From Onchocerca volvulus (taxonomy: Eukaryota; Nematoda; Chromadorea; Rhabditida; Onchocercidae): a stretch of DNA of 64,000 nt. The DNA lies in contig HG738138.1 of assembly GCA_000499405.2 (NCBI GenBank), forward strand, positions 22,709,154 to 22,773,153. Direction: 5' to 3'. The position numbers and the translations under genes were made by a program. The notes under the pieces were generated by a model. The model searched no databases and had not been told where the DNA came from. It saw only the letters and a list, made by a program, of their open reading frames with translations. Shown here piece by piece: positions 50,101 to 60,302 of the stretch (position 1 is the stretch's first letter; every line of letters starts with the position of its first letter).

Positions 50101-53100
50101 TCTTCTTGATTGTTGATGGCTATAATGTTTGTCGAGAGAATTGTAAGGATATTTCCTGTGAGATTGGTTGATAATGAATTGGATGAGAATTGATGGAGTA
50201 CAACTCGCCGTGTTACTCAAATCAGTTCTGAGGCAAAAATTTCTTTTTTCGGATTGATAGCAATCCTTCTGTGGTGGGCGTTTCTTTATCATATTCCCAT
50301 CATTGTGCTTAAGTTAGGGAATTAGTTCCCGGTATTTACTGTTGAAGATAAAGCTTGGTAATCGCAAATAAAGATGAGAATTACATTAGATATCGTAACA
50401 TTCATTTCTGTTTATCTTCAGCGATGGTTTATGTGCGAAATATTTTTACAATACAATATTTTGATAATTTGAAGGCATTTATGCTAAAATTATTTTGGTC
50501 TTTTTGACAACAGTGATTGTGGAAAGAATTGATTTTTATTTTTTTTTTAAGTGTCTACTTTTCGTCTATTATAGCTTAGAATATGAATTCGTCGAGAAAT
50601 TTACTAAAATGGAAGCAAATAATAGAAGCAACGTTTTTTCATTCTTTTTTTTTAACAGTTCACAATTGAAACCAATCCATCAAATCATTAAATAAATATA
50701 TTTTGTTGAGACTGTCAAACTATGAAATAGCACTAAAATCCATTGAAAATGCAAATGTCTATCGTATCGTTTTTTTTTTTTTCATTTATGCTTTCTCTTA
50801 CATTTATTCCATCATTTTTTCTGAAATTCTGAAATTTATATTTTGTTCTTGTTTCTGTTTTTCAAATATCAGTTCTCATTTCAACCTTTAATAGTATAGC
50901 GAATATGCATAATTTTCACTTTTTTACGCTCCAAATTTCTGTTTTTCGCAGCTTTTTTGGCAATTTGAATTTTTGGAATTCAAAGATTAATAAAAATATG
51001 TAACGCTAAATTTTAGTTCTTACAGAATTGAATTAAATTTATATAAATATTATCATGAATAAATTTAGGCAGCGCTTAGACAAATTTCAAACAAATTAAG
51101 GCAATAGAATGCTGCACTATAATTTAATCTATGAGATCTTCCAGCGTTACTTGAATTTATTAAGAAGCTTGAAGACTGTTGTATATTGCACTATAAAATT
51201 ATCATGCAGAAGAATAACTTAAATGCATATATGATTATCGTTTAGCGAGTGATTGTTTCTCAAATCAAACATCTTCAAAAGATTTTCGAATTTATTTATT
51301 TAGTAGTTTTTCTCTCCAATAATTCAGCAGTTTCTTTTCTCATTTTATTTGTTTGAAAATTTCAATTTTAAAAACTTTTACTTCACTATACTAAGCAATT
51401 ACTTTACTATACTAAGCAATGTGAATTGTCAATTTCGAGCAGTTTGAATTAGAAAGAAAACTCGATCATATTTTTGATTTCATATTTGCGAGATGAGCTT
51501 ATTTTTCAATCGTCTATTACTCTCAATTGGTTTATTCCAAGATGCATTTTAAGTCAATATTAGCTTGAATAATTGATTCACCTTATTACGTAGCTAATGG
51601 TCCTTAAATCAACTAGTCCTTCTTTTCTTTCTTGGCTATTTTTCCACCTACTAGTCAGTATAGTATAGCCTTATTTTGATTCTTTTTCCCTCTCTCTCTC
51701 CTACTTAAGGCTTGGGAAAACTGGAGTAGCCTGAAGTCATAGCGCCAGCTCTATAAAAGCTTTCAAACCATTTCAGTGATTGCCTTTATTCAATAAGACA
51801 AAGGCCTAATGAACTTCAGCTAAATTTAAATTAGCTAAGTCTATATCCTGATTTATCTGAAAACAGAAGAAAAATGCATCAATCAACAATGTTTTCCATT
51901 TCTTCGAGTTATGATAAATCAAATTCATCTCTATTATCGTCAATTCATCAGCATTTCTTCCATTATCTGATTCTCGAATTATATGTTTTTGGCATCATCC
52001 TCCTTCTCCTTTTCCTTTTTCTTCTAATTCTCATTCCATTCATTCCATAATGCATATGAATCCCTTCTTTCAAATATCCACGACATTTTCTTAAATCTAA
52101 TATATATGCCTTTATGTTTATATCACGTTAGCCAACACTCAGAATGCTTAAGTTTGTCCTTATTGTCATTCACTATGCTATATTTAATTTTTAATTAATC
52201 ATAAAATTCAGAATATTTCCAGCGATATTGCAACGGATCATTTCGAAACTATTGTGAAATCCATTTTCTCATTTTCTAATACTATAATTTCCCATTTCAT
52301 AATAGGTAATAAACCTTTCTGATTTACTTTTATATCTTCGATTGATTTAAAAGAATTCTTCGCGAATTCCCGAAGAAACATTTGAAGTAGATATCATTCA
52401 AGTAGGATTCGATTTATCAGAAAAGGTAAAAGTTTTTTTAGCTTGCAATACGATTCAAATGAAAGAAATTTCCAAAATCAAATAAATACTGCGATCTTGT
52501 TTAGCGTAAAGGAATGAAATTTCGAATATCTAAAATAAAAAGGTTATTTAAAATGTTTCTATAAAGCATTAAAAATTTCCAGTTTGTTCCGATATTCCTT
52601 TAGAATTTCAAAAAAAAAATCAATTTTTTAGGAATTTTATGAGAACTTCAATTTTAACATCTCTACATATGTCAACCTCTCAAATAAAAATATAGAAAAA
52701 ATGAAGTCCAATTTAAATCTTATCACTTAATAAATGAGATCTTCTAGCATAGAAAGCGAGATTGCATAGCTAGTAAATTTGTGAAAAATTTCTGAAATTA
52801 TTTGGTATTAGCCCTAGTTAATTTTAATAGTTTTAGCATCATTTCTTATAAGAATCAAATTTCAATGATTCTAAATTTTTGCTGTGATTTGGGAAGGTTT
52901 TAGATTTGACATATATATATTTTTTTAGATGAGAAGTATATTCACTTTTATTTGAGTAAATACTTAGCGCTTATTATTGAAAATATAAATATTCAAAATG
53001 TTTTAGTAATAAGCTTCAGTTGCATACGGCTTTGTTTTTCGGGCAAATAAATCTCTTCTTTATGCAATGATTTTTTTCCTAGTTTTTTTCGATTTTTCCT

Positions 53101-56100
53101 AACTTCATTTTTCAAATATCTTTCAAATCTGCCATCTTCAAGCATCTTAAAGAATGTGTGTACTTTGAAATCACAAGGCTTGCTTAATGTTGAATTTTCA
53201 GTTGTGTCAATAAACTTTTCGGATTGAAAATATTGAAAAAAGCTCCAAGAGCATTCTTTGTTGGCTTTGCTACTTGCACTGATCGTATGGAGATTAAATA
53301 GAGACTTTTCTAATGATTGCTTTTTCTTGTCCTTCTTTATTGAAATTCTCGATGAAAAATACTGCAAAAAAAAAAAAGAAAAAAAAAGGATTGGCCAGAA
53401 GAAAGAGCGGAAGAGAACTGAAATAACTCAGTTTGTTTTCATTCCTTACATTTTCTTTCAAATCTTTAGGCACTTCAATGAAGTCAACATAGCCTTCCAA
53501 CTATTGGCAACTGCGAAATCTTCTTAAAATTTGCTGTTAATCGTTGCTAAGAAGAAGCCTTTCTCGAATATCCACTTCTTTCTCGAATGCTTCCTTTGTG
53601 AGTACAAAGCACTCATATGCATCATTAAAATGAGGCGTAGTAAATGATCCATTTAGTTCTGATGGATTTAGATCTTTCAAGCTTGAATGATGTCAATTTC
53701 GATTTAAGCGGTCGATGTCATTAAGACTATTTAAAATCTCGTATTCAAGATAGATATGAGGGTTAATAATTTTGATAAATTTCTAAATATATACCCAGTG
53801 CCAAGCATCCATTTTATTTTGAATTTTAAAAACTAATATATGGGGATTTTATTGCTGCTTGTTTATCTTTTTCTATTTTCCAACTCAATTTTTTTGATAA
53901 CTACTTACATTAAATGTAATTAGGTAATATATTTACTAATCTTTAATTTATAAATTTGATTTTTTATAATTAGAATATAGTGCGAAATACTGATAATTTT
54001 TTTTAGTTTTAAAGCAAAAATTTTTCCAACAAAATTCTCTGCACATTAAAGCATTATTAAACCAAAAGTCAAATTATTTATAAAACGATAAATTTCATAA
54101 GATAGATTTCGGATTTCACCGATTTTAATAATTTATAGCATATATGCATTATAGCAGCTGAATAAAAAGTTACTTAAATTAATTACAATAAAAAAGCACA
54201 GATATAAGCGCCTTTTTTTTTTAGCATTTTATTGAAAAATAATTCAGAAGAATCTCCAGCCTTATTATTAAAATTTCATCCTGTAACTTTGTTATTGTGA
54301 GGTTGCCGTAATTTCGAATTAACGTTGTATCTTATTCTCACGTTGTACCGTATTCTTTCATTTTGTACTTTTAAAAAGAAAAACACAAATGTAAACTGAA
54401 ATAGCAGTAAATGTAAAATATATCAAAAATACAAATAATATGTAATCAATGAAATTCATGTAATCAAATTAAATGAATGGATTTTTTATATTGAATTATT
54501 CTTGCTCATACTTTATTGATTTATTGGGAATTTGAAGTTGCTTCCATGAATAAGTATTATAAACTTCTATTTTGTCTTCAGCCATCAGTTTAGTGACATA
54601 AATTTTAAATCGAGTCATTCTTCCTCATGTTCTATTTGTTAAAGTATTGAGTTTTTTGATTACTAAGAACTGATTGTAAATTTAACAAACAGCAAAGTTT
54701 TCCGCTTTAGTTGTCCTTTTGAGCAGTAAATGCACCTCACTTGTTGGACCCATTTTTTTTAAGTTAGTAAAAGATTGGCAGGAAAATTTTTCTCGTTTTT
54801 TAAGCCTCGAAGAGAAATTATGTTATTTCAAGAACTTTACACAAACAAATGGATGATTGTTTTTAACTTTATCTTTTGCATCAGATTTTCTGTTACTTTA
54901 AATATTAAATGTTATCAAGTAAGCATGAGGTGAATAAGTGATAGATACTTTAACTAACTAACCTTTCATTGAAAACTGTAGTTTAAAAAAAAAGAGAGAA
55001 ATACAGAGAAAAAAGGAAAATTTAATTAAGCATCGACAAATTACCTCCTTTTTTAGAAAGTATTACTGCTTATTTATGATACCTAGGATTATTAGATTAG
55101 TCAAATCAGCAAATGAAAAACAAGAAAAATTCATTTTCTAGCAGTTGGCTTCTCCAAATTTATTTTACCCTTTTTTGGCTTTTTTACCTATCCGTCTACA
55201 TTTTTTGGCCTAGATGATCAAAAATCTCATAGTTTTTACTTTAATTTTATATTTAGTCAATATTTGAAAATGCAAACAATTCAATTTTTCGGAGCGCTTC
55301 TGTTTTTTTTTCTTTTTTTTTTATTTTTCAAAAACCTATAAAATTATTTGAAATAATATGAAACGATTAATGCTTTAATTTTTTTATTCTGCTCTTTCAC
55401 ATATATTGCTGAAAATGTCACGTACCATTTAATTAAAATGGTTGATATTACCTTATCTTTAATGAAATTCATTACTTCGCATAAACTCTTATTATGTTCG
55501 TTATTTAAAATGAAATTACTATATTAATTCAAATCCAATTCATATTTGAATATTTTCAGGATCACAACAAGTCTATCGTATTGGTTCGCCCCGTCTTGTT
55601 CACATGTCATCACATTCAAGTTTATTCGTAGGAAAGGATTCGTTCATGAATAATGTTCCGGAAAAAGATGATATATCAACTGTTAATGATTGGGCGGTTT
55701 GTTTCTTATCATTTTTTATTTCATTTTGAAAAATTAGACCACTTAATAAATTTACTTCTTTGATTTAGTTATTCATCTAGTATTGAATTCAGTTCTTCGA
55801 TGAAAGAAATGTCATAATTTTGACATAAAATTTCAATTGTACATACTGCTAATATCATTTTATTGATTATAAGAATAATTTAAAATAAAAGAAGATTAAT
55901 ATTGTGTTGGATAAAATACTTTATTTTTTTCTAACATCAGGAACGAATCCAACAGTCGCATATAATAAGAGAAATTTGGAAGCTCAAAAAATGTCTTTCA
56001 GTATTTCAGACATTTTATGAAAAAATTAGGCTAATGTTGTTTTGTTTTTTTTTTTTTTTGAGTAGAAGTAATTTTACTCTGTAATTCATATTTTATAGTT

Positions 56101-59100
56101 GCATTAGCATTTTTTTAATGCTTTTTGATGGCTTTAATTGTCGTTAAAAATTTTCGTTCGCTAATTTTTTCAAACTTCTTGCATAAATGAGTTTGAAAAC
56201 ATTTTGCCTTCGATGAAGTTCAAAAGATATGGAAATAGAAAATAAATAAAAATGGAAGAATGATTTATCTCAGTAGTTTTGAACCTGCACTTTTTTTTCT
56301 GAATTAAACTAAAAATAATGCATTTATTATTCGCGAGAGCATAAATTATGCATAGATGATGTAGTTGATTCAGATTAAGAGAAATAAATCTACGCCACTA
56401 TAATCGACATAACCGAGAATTTAGGAAAATCTCGATGAGATTCGATCTCGAGGATAATAACATTGATCATGTCATTTTTAATCAATTTGTCATAGTTTTC
56501 ACTTCACATATTCCGGTATAGTTTACCTCTGACGAAAATTTGGATAACCGATAAGAAATTCCGGATATGGCCCTTTGCTTTCATCATATCTGTTATATCT
56601 TTAAGTTTTGTCAATAACAAAGAAAATTCCTGTCATATATGCAAGAAAATGTGAAATGACAACTTAATACTATCATATGCAATTATATCCTTCCAAAGAA
56701 TAACAGTTACATTCTATTCTTGTGATAGTTTTTAGGCCAGTTCAAGAGATGAAGTTTAGCAAAAAAAGCCATAGCCTGGAATTGTGGTTATATTTTTGTC
56801 TACTCTCAGAGAATCTTGCAAGGCTAGATGCACTTTATACCTCTACGAGCAAAATTAACAATAGCAGAAAGAGATTTCTCTTCTGAAAATTGAGAAAAGA
56901 AATCTTTTCGCATTCATTTCTTCAGTTTCTTGTTGATTTATCAATTGCTAAAAGCATTTCTTCCTTGTTTCCCAATATAAAATCACTCATATTATATCTT
57001 TTCAACGAATCTTCCTTATCAAAATTTATGAATTCTCCAATCACTTGCAGTATTTTAGACATTTCCAAAGTTTTGAAAATTTAGTGCTGATAGAAAGAGA
57101 TATTAAAGAACAGTTTGGAGAATGAGAAATTTTTATTGAAAATTAATAGAAGAAAATAATTCTAATTTCTATTCTGTCATTAGGTTTATTAAAAAAAAAA
57201 AAAAAAAAAAGAAAAAAACATTAATGCTGCATTTTCTGGAGTTTTTGACCAAGACAATATAAATAGCCTACATTTGAGACATAAATGTTGGTTTTTTTTA
57301 TATAAAAAGCCTACATTTGAGACATAAATGTTGGTTTTTTTTTTTATTTGAACAAAATTTTTTGGATGTTTCCAATCCATTTGTCCAAGTGGTCGCATTG
57401 AAGAAATTTTTCGGTTTCCTTTCTATTAATGCATTTAATTAATAAAAAATGCCAGTCTATCAGGCTTCAGTATGATTTTCAGCCATTTTTTTATCATGCA
57501 TTCTCATAGGGTTAATTCAGTCTATTCCTTGCCAGGCCTAAGACTAAAGCATTCCTCAAAGTATATCTATTCAAAAATGAGCCTAGATTTTAGTTATTCA
57601 ATCCATTCTGGCATGGAGAAATTGGCAACTTATTACTGTAATTCTGTTTGAATGAGTGATAGTCTGCAATCGATTCTATTCATTTCTGACATTCTTTTAA
57701 CTTTTCAATTTTCCCTTGACTGTTTAGTAAATTTCTTGAATCTGCATTCATTGAGCTAAACATTTCCCATCATTCTGAAAACAAATAAAGAATAAATCAA
57801 GAAAGTAGTCAGTGTGACTAATTAATATTGATTTTTATGTATTTCATGAGGTGTTTACAAACCTAAACGAATATTTGCGAGCTGTTTCTAAGAGGGCCGT
57901 AATGGTGTTCAAAGCAGTACCTATCAATTTAGATTTGCAAATTATGAACTTGATAGACATCATTTGTAAGTCTAAGCCCAATTTTTATCACATCTTATTG
58001 TTATTCTGATGATTATTTCTATCCTTATCTTTTAGTTCCTTTTTTTCTTTTTGGGAAGTATAAACTAGACTTTCAGATTTACTAATCAGCAAATTTTGAG
58101 ACAGTAGTCTAGACTTATTAAATTTCAGAATTAATTTTAGGATAGTAGAAACTTCTTTCTTTGCTAGCCAAAAATTTTGTTTTATTGCTTTGTCTTTTCA
58201 ACACTTTTTATCACATTTATATCCTGCCAGAGTCCTTCGAATTTTCTTTTACGATGATGTACTTTAACAGACTGCAGTGCTATAATATGCGATGCTATCT
58301 GCTGTCTATTTCACTCACTCAGGTCATTTCAAGGTTTGTTAAGAGGTCACCAGCATGATTTCTTCAATAAACATATTGTTTAATCGAAAGCAAGGTTGAT
58401 AAAGTTGCAGAGTTTTTCAAAAATCATCGCATTTAGAAAAAATATTTCAAAATTTGATGGAAACCGTTTGCTTTGCTATTTTTCTCTCATTCAATTTGAC
58501 ATAGAAATCAAAAAAACTTTTCATTGGTGTCAAATTATTGCAGACGATCTTAGTAAAATTGTCTTTCATTCAGTAAAAAAAGGAGAAATGCTTAATATAA
58601 TTATCGATTTTTTTTGGGAAAATTTTAACAAATAAAACTAGAAATTTTAGAAGTCTTGTACTTTTGAAAATACTTGAATGAGTAAAAGAAAAATTCAAAT
58701 TAGGTGCATTTTTTTACTAGCGCTTTTCTGCTAAGATGAAAATTACTTTTCTAATTTATCTGAATGCGCTGACCTTAAACACTTTTCATTGCTTTCATTC
58801 ATACTAAAACTAATGGAAATTAGACCTTTTCAACAGCTTTTTGTTTGTCTTTTAAGTTGCAAACAAACAATTTCAAGGTAAATTGGGCCGAATGTTATTC
58901 CATTTCAATCAGATATATATTTTATTTTCTGTTGCCTTGTTTTAAAAGTTCCTAGTTTTAAAAAGTATCGCTTATCATTGACTATAATTGATTAGAATAT
59001 TGATTTTTGAAATCTACTCACAAAGCATAATTAAATCTCTGTCTTTTCTCTGTTTTTTGGAATTTTTATGTTTTTAGCAAATCATTTATCACATCTTTTA

Positions 59101-60302
59101 AGCTTTGTAATAATGATTAGATAATTAAATAATCAAAATCTGGAGATTTCCATATACTAATTTTGAAATTATATGAACAGAAAAAAAATTCGTAATTGGA
59201 CTTATTTGTATAAAAGCTGAACAATGTTTTTAATTTTTCAATTGATTGATTTATGAAATCCAGTGACATGTAATAATAATTTGCAACATTTGAAAATAAA
59301 TCATCAGAAGTTGCATAACTTTGCTGACATCTCAATGAAAACATAAGTTCGGTTGTTATCACAATTTATTTTTTTTCTTTAGTTGTAGCATTCATTTATG
59401 ATAAGATAGCCATAAATATTAAATTTACTTCATTGGAATAAGTACTGAGGAGTTTTCTTTATCGCTAAAGTGATAATTAAGGCTTGAAATTATCAAAATA
59501 TATATACATATAATTGAGAGAGATGTAAAAAAGATCCATTATCATACTGGAACAAACATTCGTCAATTTAGTTTGCATGCGGATTACAAAGATTTAATTC
59601 TCCAAATCTTCAAAAAATAAAATATGAAATAAAAAATGAAACATTTGAAAATTTCAGTCCCAACAATAAGTTCAATACAAGAATAGATGTACACGGTTTT
59701 TCTTATATCTCGATGGTCTAAATTCTTATCAGTAAATCGCTATATTTATATGAAATGATCAAAATGAAATGAAACCTGTGTTAAGATTATAACAATTTTT
59801 GACGGAATATAATAATCATTTCAATCAAGCTGTACTATGATTTTTTTTTTTCAAAAGTATATTTTTCAGGAAGCTATCAATGATAACAATACTGATCAAA
59901 AAAAAAAAATTTTTTTTCGAAAAATTTTTTCTAAATATTGCTCATTAAATTTCATCATTTAAATGAGTTACCTGTTTTTTTATCATAGAAAAATCGATAT
60001 TCCTTTCAAACTAACCAACAAAGCTTATTCATATTTGATGCATTTTTTAGTTAGTCTCCATAATAGGCTAGCAATGCATCTTCATGTCCTCTTGAGCAGT
60101 CTTTGATCGATCCTTTTTTGCATCCTAAGAAGAATTCTGCCATAATAACTAAAGGAAAAATCTTTTAACAAACTTTACTGAATAATTTCGAATGAATTTT
60201 TTTAGGTAACCTCTGAAGAAGGTCTTATCGAGGCAGAAGGTTCTGGCTGTGTGGAATTTGAAGAGCAAGAAAAGTGCCAAATCATTTATCCTGATTCTAC
60301 TG
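31084..60302 (+). CDS. nrx-1: Alpha-neurexin, 5' and extracellular part (27 exons, 3' end off window)
   Basis: Presynaptic single-pass adhesion receptor. Exons: 31084-32114, 32248-32403, 33167-33275, 34365-34487, 34658-34757, 35064-35252, 35526-35686, 35880-36038, 37886-38041, 38150-38351, 38614-38768 (or 38771), 38966-39104, 39780-39974, 41813-41959, 42259-42479, 43060-43168, 43505-43754, 44037-44243, 44615-44720, 45584-45720, 45921-46036, 46397-46516, 46649-46827, 47157-47328, 47619-47795, 55560-55696, 60206-60302. All joins are GT-AG and in phase, giving about 1683 residues. The layout is N-terminal extension, hydrophobic segment, LNS1-EGF1-LNS2, LNS3-EGF2-LNS4, LNS5-EGF3-LNS6, start of stalk. 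This exact order is diagnostic of alpha-neurexin. Transmembrane and PDZ-binding exons were not found up to 64000 and should follow. The symbol is by analogy with C. elegans. Confidence 0.93.
32248..34757 (+). CDS. nrx-1: Neurexin exons 2-5: LNS1 domain
   Basis: Exons 32248-32403, 33167-33275, 34365-34487 and 34658-34757. Landmarks are LSLDFRTKQSNAMLLYTDDG, LTIANRKLQLDFRLGDELNY, VSDYRWHRLTLFQ, VKLQLDD, MFIGGVPK and FAGGVKNLLYRL, the standard laminin-neurexin-sex-hormone-binding-globulin strand order. The intron between exons 3 and 4 (33276-34364) carries copy 2 of the dispersed repeat. Confidence 0.9.
33780..34310 (+). repeat. Dispersed repeat, copy 2 (in neurexin intron 3)
   Basis: Begins gacaataattattcgaagaa and ends ctaagattattttgatcctt. 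Closely matches copy 3 (49985-50510) and the reverse complement of copy 1 (12788-13180). It has the ~100-bp segment that copy 1 lacks and shares the one-base deletion cttggtaatcgc with copy 3, so copies 2 and 3 are sister copies. It ends about 55 bp before exon 4. Confidence 0.85.
35064..35252 (+). CDS. nrx-1: Neurexin exon 6: EGF-like domain 1
   Basis: Reads DDYCKPTTHLGKENYYCRNG, GICYSTNEGANCDCSF and FQGRRCEH. Six cysteines are in EGF spacing (C, C-RNGGIC, C-D-C, C). The phase-1 boundaries on both sides are usual for EGF exons. It separates LNS1 from LNS2. Confidence 0.9.
35526..38041 (+). CDS. nrx-1: Neurexin exons 7-9: LNS2 domain
   Basis: Exons 35526-35686, 35880-36038 and 37886-38041. 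Landmarks are LSFNGQELIGYDVS, NITLSFKTTHGRALLYIGGD, YIQIALDDAAVVATSKF, FDDDRWHTVTVFR, MTLSVDNVQDEIRQYAPEID, FAYLGGIPK and NFRGCLKK. LNS2 is a known ligand-contact domain in alpha-neurexins. The second intron (36039-37885) is 1.8 kb with no nested exon seen. Confidence 0.9.
38150..39974 (+). CDS. nrx-1: Neurexin exons 10-13: end of LNS2 linker and LNS3 domain
   Basis: Exons 38150-38351, 38614-38768 or 38771, 38966-39104 and 39780-39974. LNS3 begins at about VFSFNSGQHYITLPKWN. It continues FQLRTQELDGLILYHGSLPT, HLFMIINLGSGYVRLQ, KITDGTVWHSVMLERMGRTG, TVVVDN, IYLGAVPWP and GYIGCLKGVRINGI. Exon 10 ends CTAA before GTAATT; this leaves one base and restores Ser. The exon 11 donor is ambiguous by exactly one codon (CAG or CAGGTT before GT). 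Confidence 0.88.
39975..41812 (+). other. Neurexin intron 13 (1.8 kb)
   Basis: Mostly AT-rich, with a less AT-rich patch at about 40720-41180. The decamer gttgaattgt or close variants recur there at 40753, 40773, 40796 and 40826. No open frame of note on either strand. Confidence 0.5.
41813..41959 (+). CDS. nrx-1: Neurexin exon 14: EGF-like domain 2
   Basis: Reads GISHGCPTNMNKDFCSSSPC, KNFGRCENGFNSFRCDC and MEGQFCDK: six cysteines with EGF spacing, phase 1 on both sides. Confidence 0.9.
42259..43754 (+). CDS. nrx-1: Neurexin exons 15-17: LNS4 domain
   Basis: Exons 42259-42479, 43060-43168 and 43505-43754. Landmarks are TIECKFRSNDERSVLLDTKS, RILLLLIKGELELHFNFED, LNDDRIHTMRIKRRGEKLLL, FLDGKWEHN, IVLDIDEIAAGHSLHV and RFRGQMIKMLFNDYDVLKNV. 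The last motif is the conserved end of this LNS. Exon 17 carries a basic RR pair after it, in the linker to LNS5. Confidence 0.88.
44037..46036 (+). CDS. nrx-1: Neurexin exons 18-21: LNS5 domain
   Basis: Exons 44037-44243, 44615-44720, 45584-45720 and 45921-46036. Landmarks are YSSVTFKKPNAYAMINDERL, YRISFKFRTLSSSSVLLAFV, SASLELLHGRIRYTY, LNDFKWHSVLVHQ, HYLVVDNRSTVMDS, QLYIGHVP and FHGCISSLRIGSEYLDIL. The exon 21 acceptor (gaaatttag, ending 45920) supplies Arg across the junction. Confidence 0.88.
46397..46516 (+). CDS. nrx-1: Neurexin exon 22: EGF-like domain 3
   Basis: Reads SYARCSSKQCLNRGKCIQKS and IKCDCSMTTYSGERCDS, with six EGF cysteines. The donor is taken at 46516 (GTTAGT). A second in-phase choice three bases earlier would change the junction residue from Pro to Thr. 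Confidence 0.88.
46649..47795 (+). CDS. nrx-1: Neurexin exons 23, 24 and 26: LNS6 domain
   Basis: Exons 46649-46827, 47157-47328 and 47619-47795. Landmarks are TTYMFDSSLSAIYFEYPQSI, EMAIGFRTRQATAVLLSVQ, KNGHLHVRYNLGSRDHYVGF, LNDDKHHAIIIYRREANLTL, YIDNREAVYYSPP, then GDMELVTLNMQWRVTVGASF and YSGFMSGVNFNGLMILDMLA. LNS6 is the only LNS of beta-neurexins and the neuroligin-binding domain by family knowledge. The join 47328 to 47619 is phase 1 and corresponds to the splice-site-4 position. Confidence 0.88.
47415..47520 (+). other. Splice-site-4-like cassette, out of phase with its flanks
   Basis: After a long pyrimidine tract ending ttttcag (AG at 47413-47414), a frame reads TDTYKAFIRRSKLVTNYTDI, then IDSAWVKKYQEKR. 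This aligns by eye with the ~30-residue vertebrate SS4 insert (conserved D, basic residues, hydrophobic pair, D and W) and sits exactly where SS4 lies in LNS6. In this frame the cassette needs two bases carried over from exon 24, but exon 24 supplies one. Its likely donors (after 47490, 47574 and 47589) leave none where exon 26 needs one. Read with the available phase, it hits TAG after 13 codons. Confidence 0.55.
49708..49749. repeat. Perfect inverted repeat, 19-bp arms, 4-base loop
   Basis: Left arm attatcgataatttgtgga (49708-49726), spacer aatg, right arm is its exact reverse complement (49731-49749). Outside the perfect core the flanks (tttacttactatttagtttt and caaaataagtggcaagtaaa) still match imperfectly, so the whole palindrome may span about 85 bp. 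Contains ATCGAT in each arm. Confidence 0.95.
49985..50510 (+). repeat. Dispersed repeat, copy 3 (in neurexin intron 26)
   Basis: Same order as copy 2: gacagtaattattcaaagaa at the left, ggtatttactgttgaagata in the middle, gctaaaattattttggtctt at the right. Shares with copy 2 the segment missing from copy 1 and the cttggtaatcgc deletion. The right 180 bp are the best conserved part of the family. Confidence 0.85.
55560..55696 (+). CDS. nrx-1: Neurexin exon 27: juxtamembrane region
   Basis: Acceptor atattttcag at 55550-55559, reading SQQVYRIGSPRLVHMSSHSS, then LFVGKDSFMNNVPEKDD and TVNDWA before GTTTGT. Phase 1 in and phase 0 out agree with exons 26 and 28. It follows LNS6 and starts the low-complexity stalk expected before the membrane. 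The conserved part is short, so confidence is lower than for the domains. Confidence 0.7.
57260..57346. repeat. Two-copy 43-bp tandem duplication
   Basis: agcctacatttgagacataa followed by atgttggtttttttt occurs twice with a period of 43 bp, at about 57265 and 57308. Confidence 0.9.
60206..60302 (+). CDS. nrx-1: Neurexin exon 28: stalk segment (last exon visible)
   Basis: Acceptor ttttttag at 60198-60205, then VTSEEGLIEAEGSGCVEFEE and QEKCQIIYPDSTG, ending with a consensus donor GTAAGT. Acidic and Ser/Gly-rich with two cysteines, in keeping with a neurexin stalk and its cysteine loop. It leaves one base, so another exon must follow. Confidence 0.7.

Larger units (their letters stand above)
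47796..52992 (+). other. Neurexin intron 26, left part; repeats, no exon seen
   Basis: AT-rich intron with a short repeated caattatctaacga motif near 47880-47920, poly-A runs near 48258, 49448 and 49606, the hairpin at 49708-49749, repeat copy 3 at 49985-50510 and a small duplication actatactaagcaatt at about 51386-51420. A polyprimidine stretch lies near 51688-51702. Confidence 0.55.
52993..57763 (-). pseudogene. Decayed multi-exon gene nested antisense in neurexin intron 26, family unknown
   Basis: Several minus-strand stretches look like real protein but are broken by in-frame stops. From 57763: MFSSMNADSRNLLNSQGKIE, LKECQK, TGA, IESIADYHSFKQNYSNKLPI. From 57062: MSKILQVIGEFINFDKEDSL, MSDFILGNKEEMLLAIDKS, then TGA. 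From 56629, after an acceptor: EFSLLLTKLKDITDMMKAKG, HIRNFLSVIQIF, then TGA, SENYDKLIKNDMINVIILEI. From 53782 to 53450: INPHIYLEYEILNSLNDIDR, TGA, LNPSELNGSFTTPHFNDAYE, FVLTKEAFEKEVDIRERLLL, TAA and TAG, then YVDFIEVPKDLKEN before GTAAGG. From 53361 (acceptor tttttgcag) a clean 123-codon end runs to a stop at 52993. Helical, charged composition suggests a coiled or tethering-type protein, but I do not recognise it. It could instead be a divergent living gene mis-joined by me. Confidence 0.45.

Noticed and set aside
53258..53527. Plus-strand 89-residue frame in the large neurexin intron
   Set aside because: Antisense to the decayed gene and passes through a poly-A tract; no splice context.
58396..58635. 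Plus-strand 79-residue frame as a nested gene
   Set aside because: Frames of this length are expected by chance several times in 64 kb of such AT-rich DNA; no start context or splice sites were linked to it.
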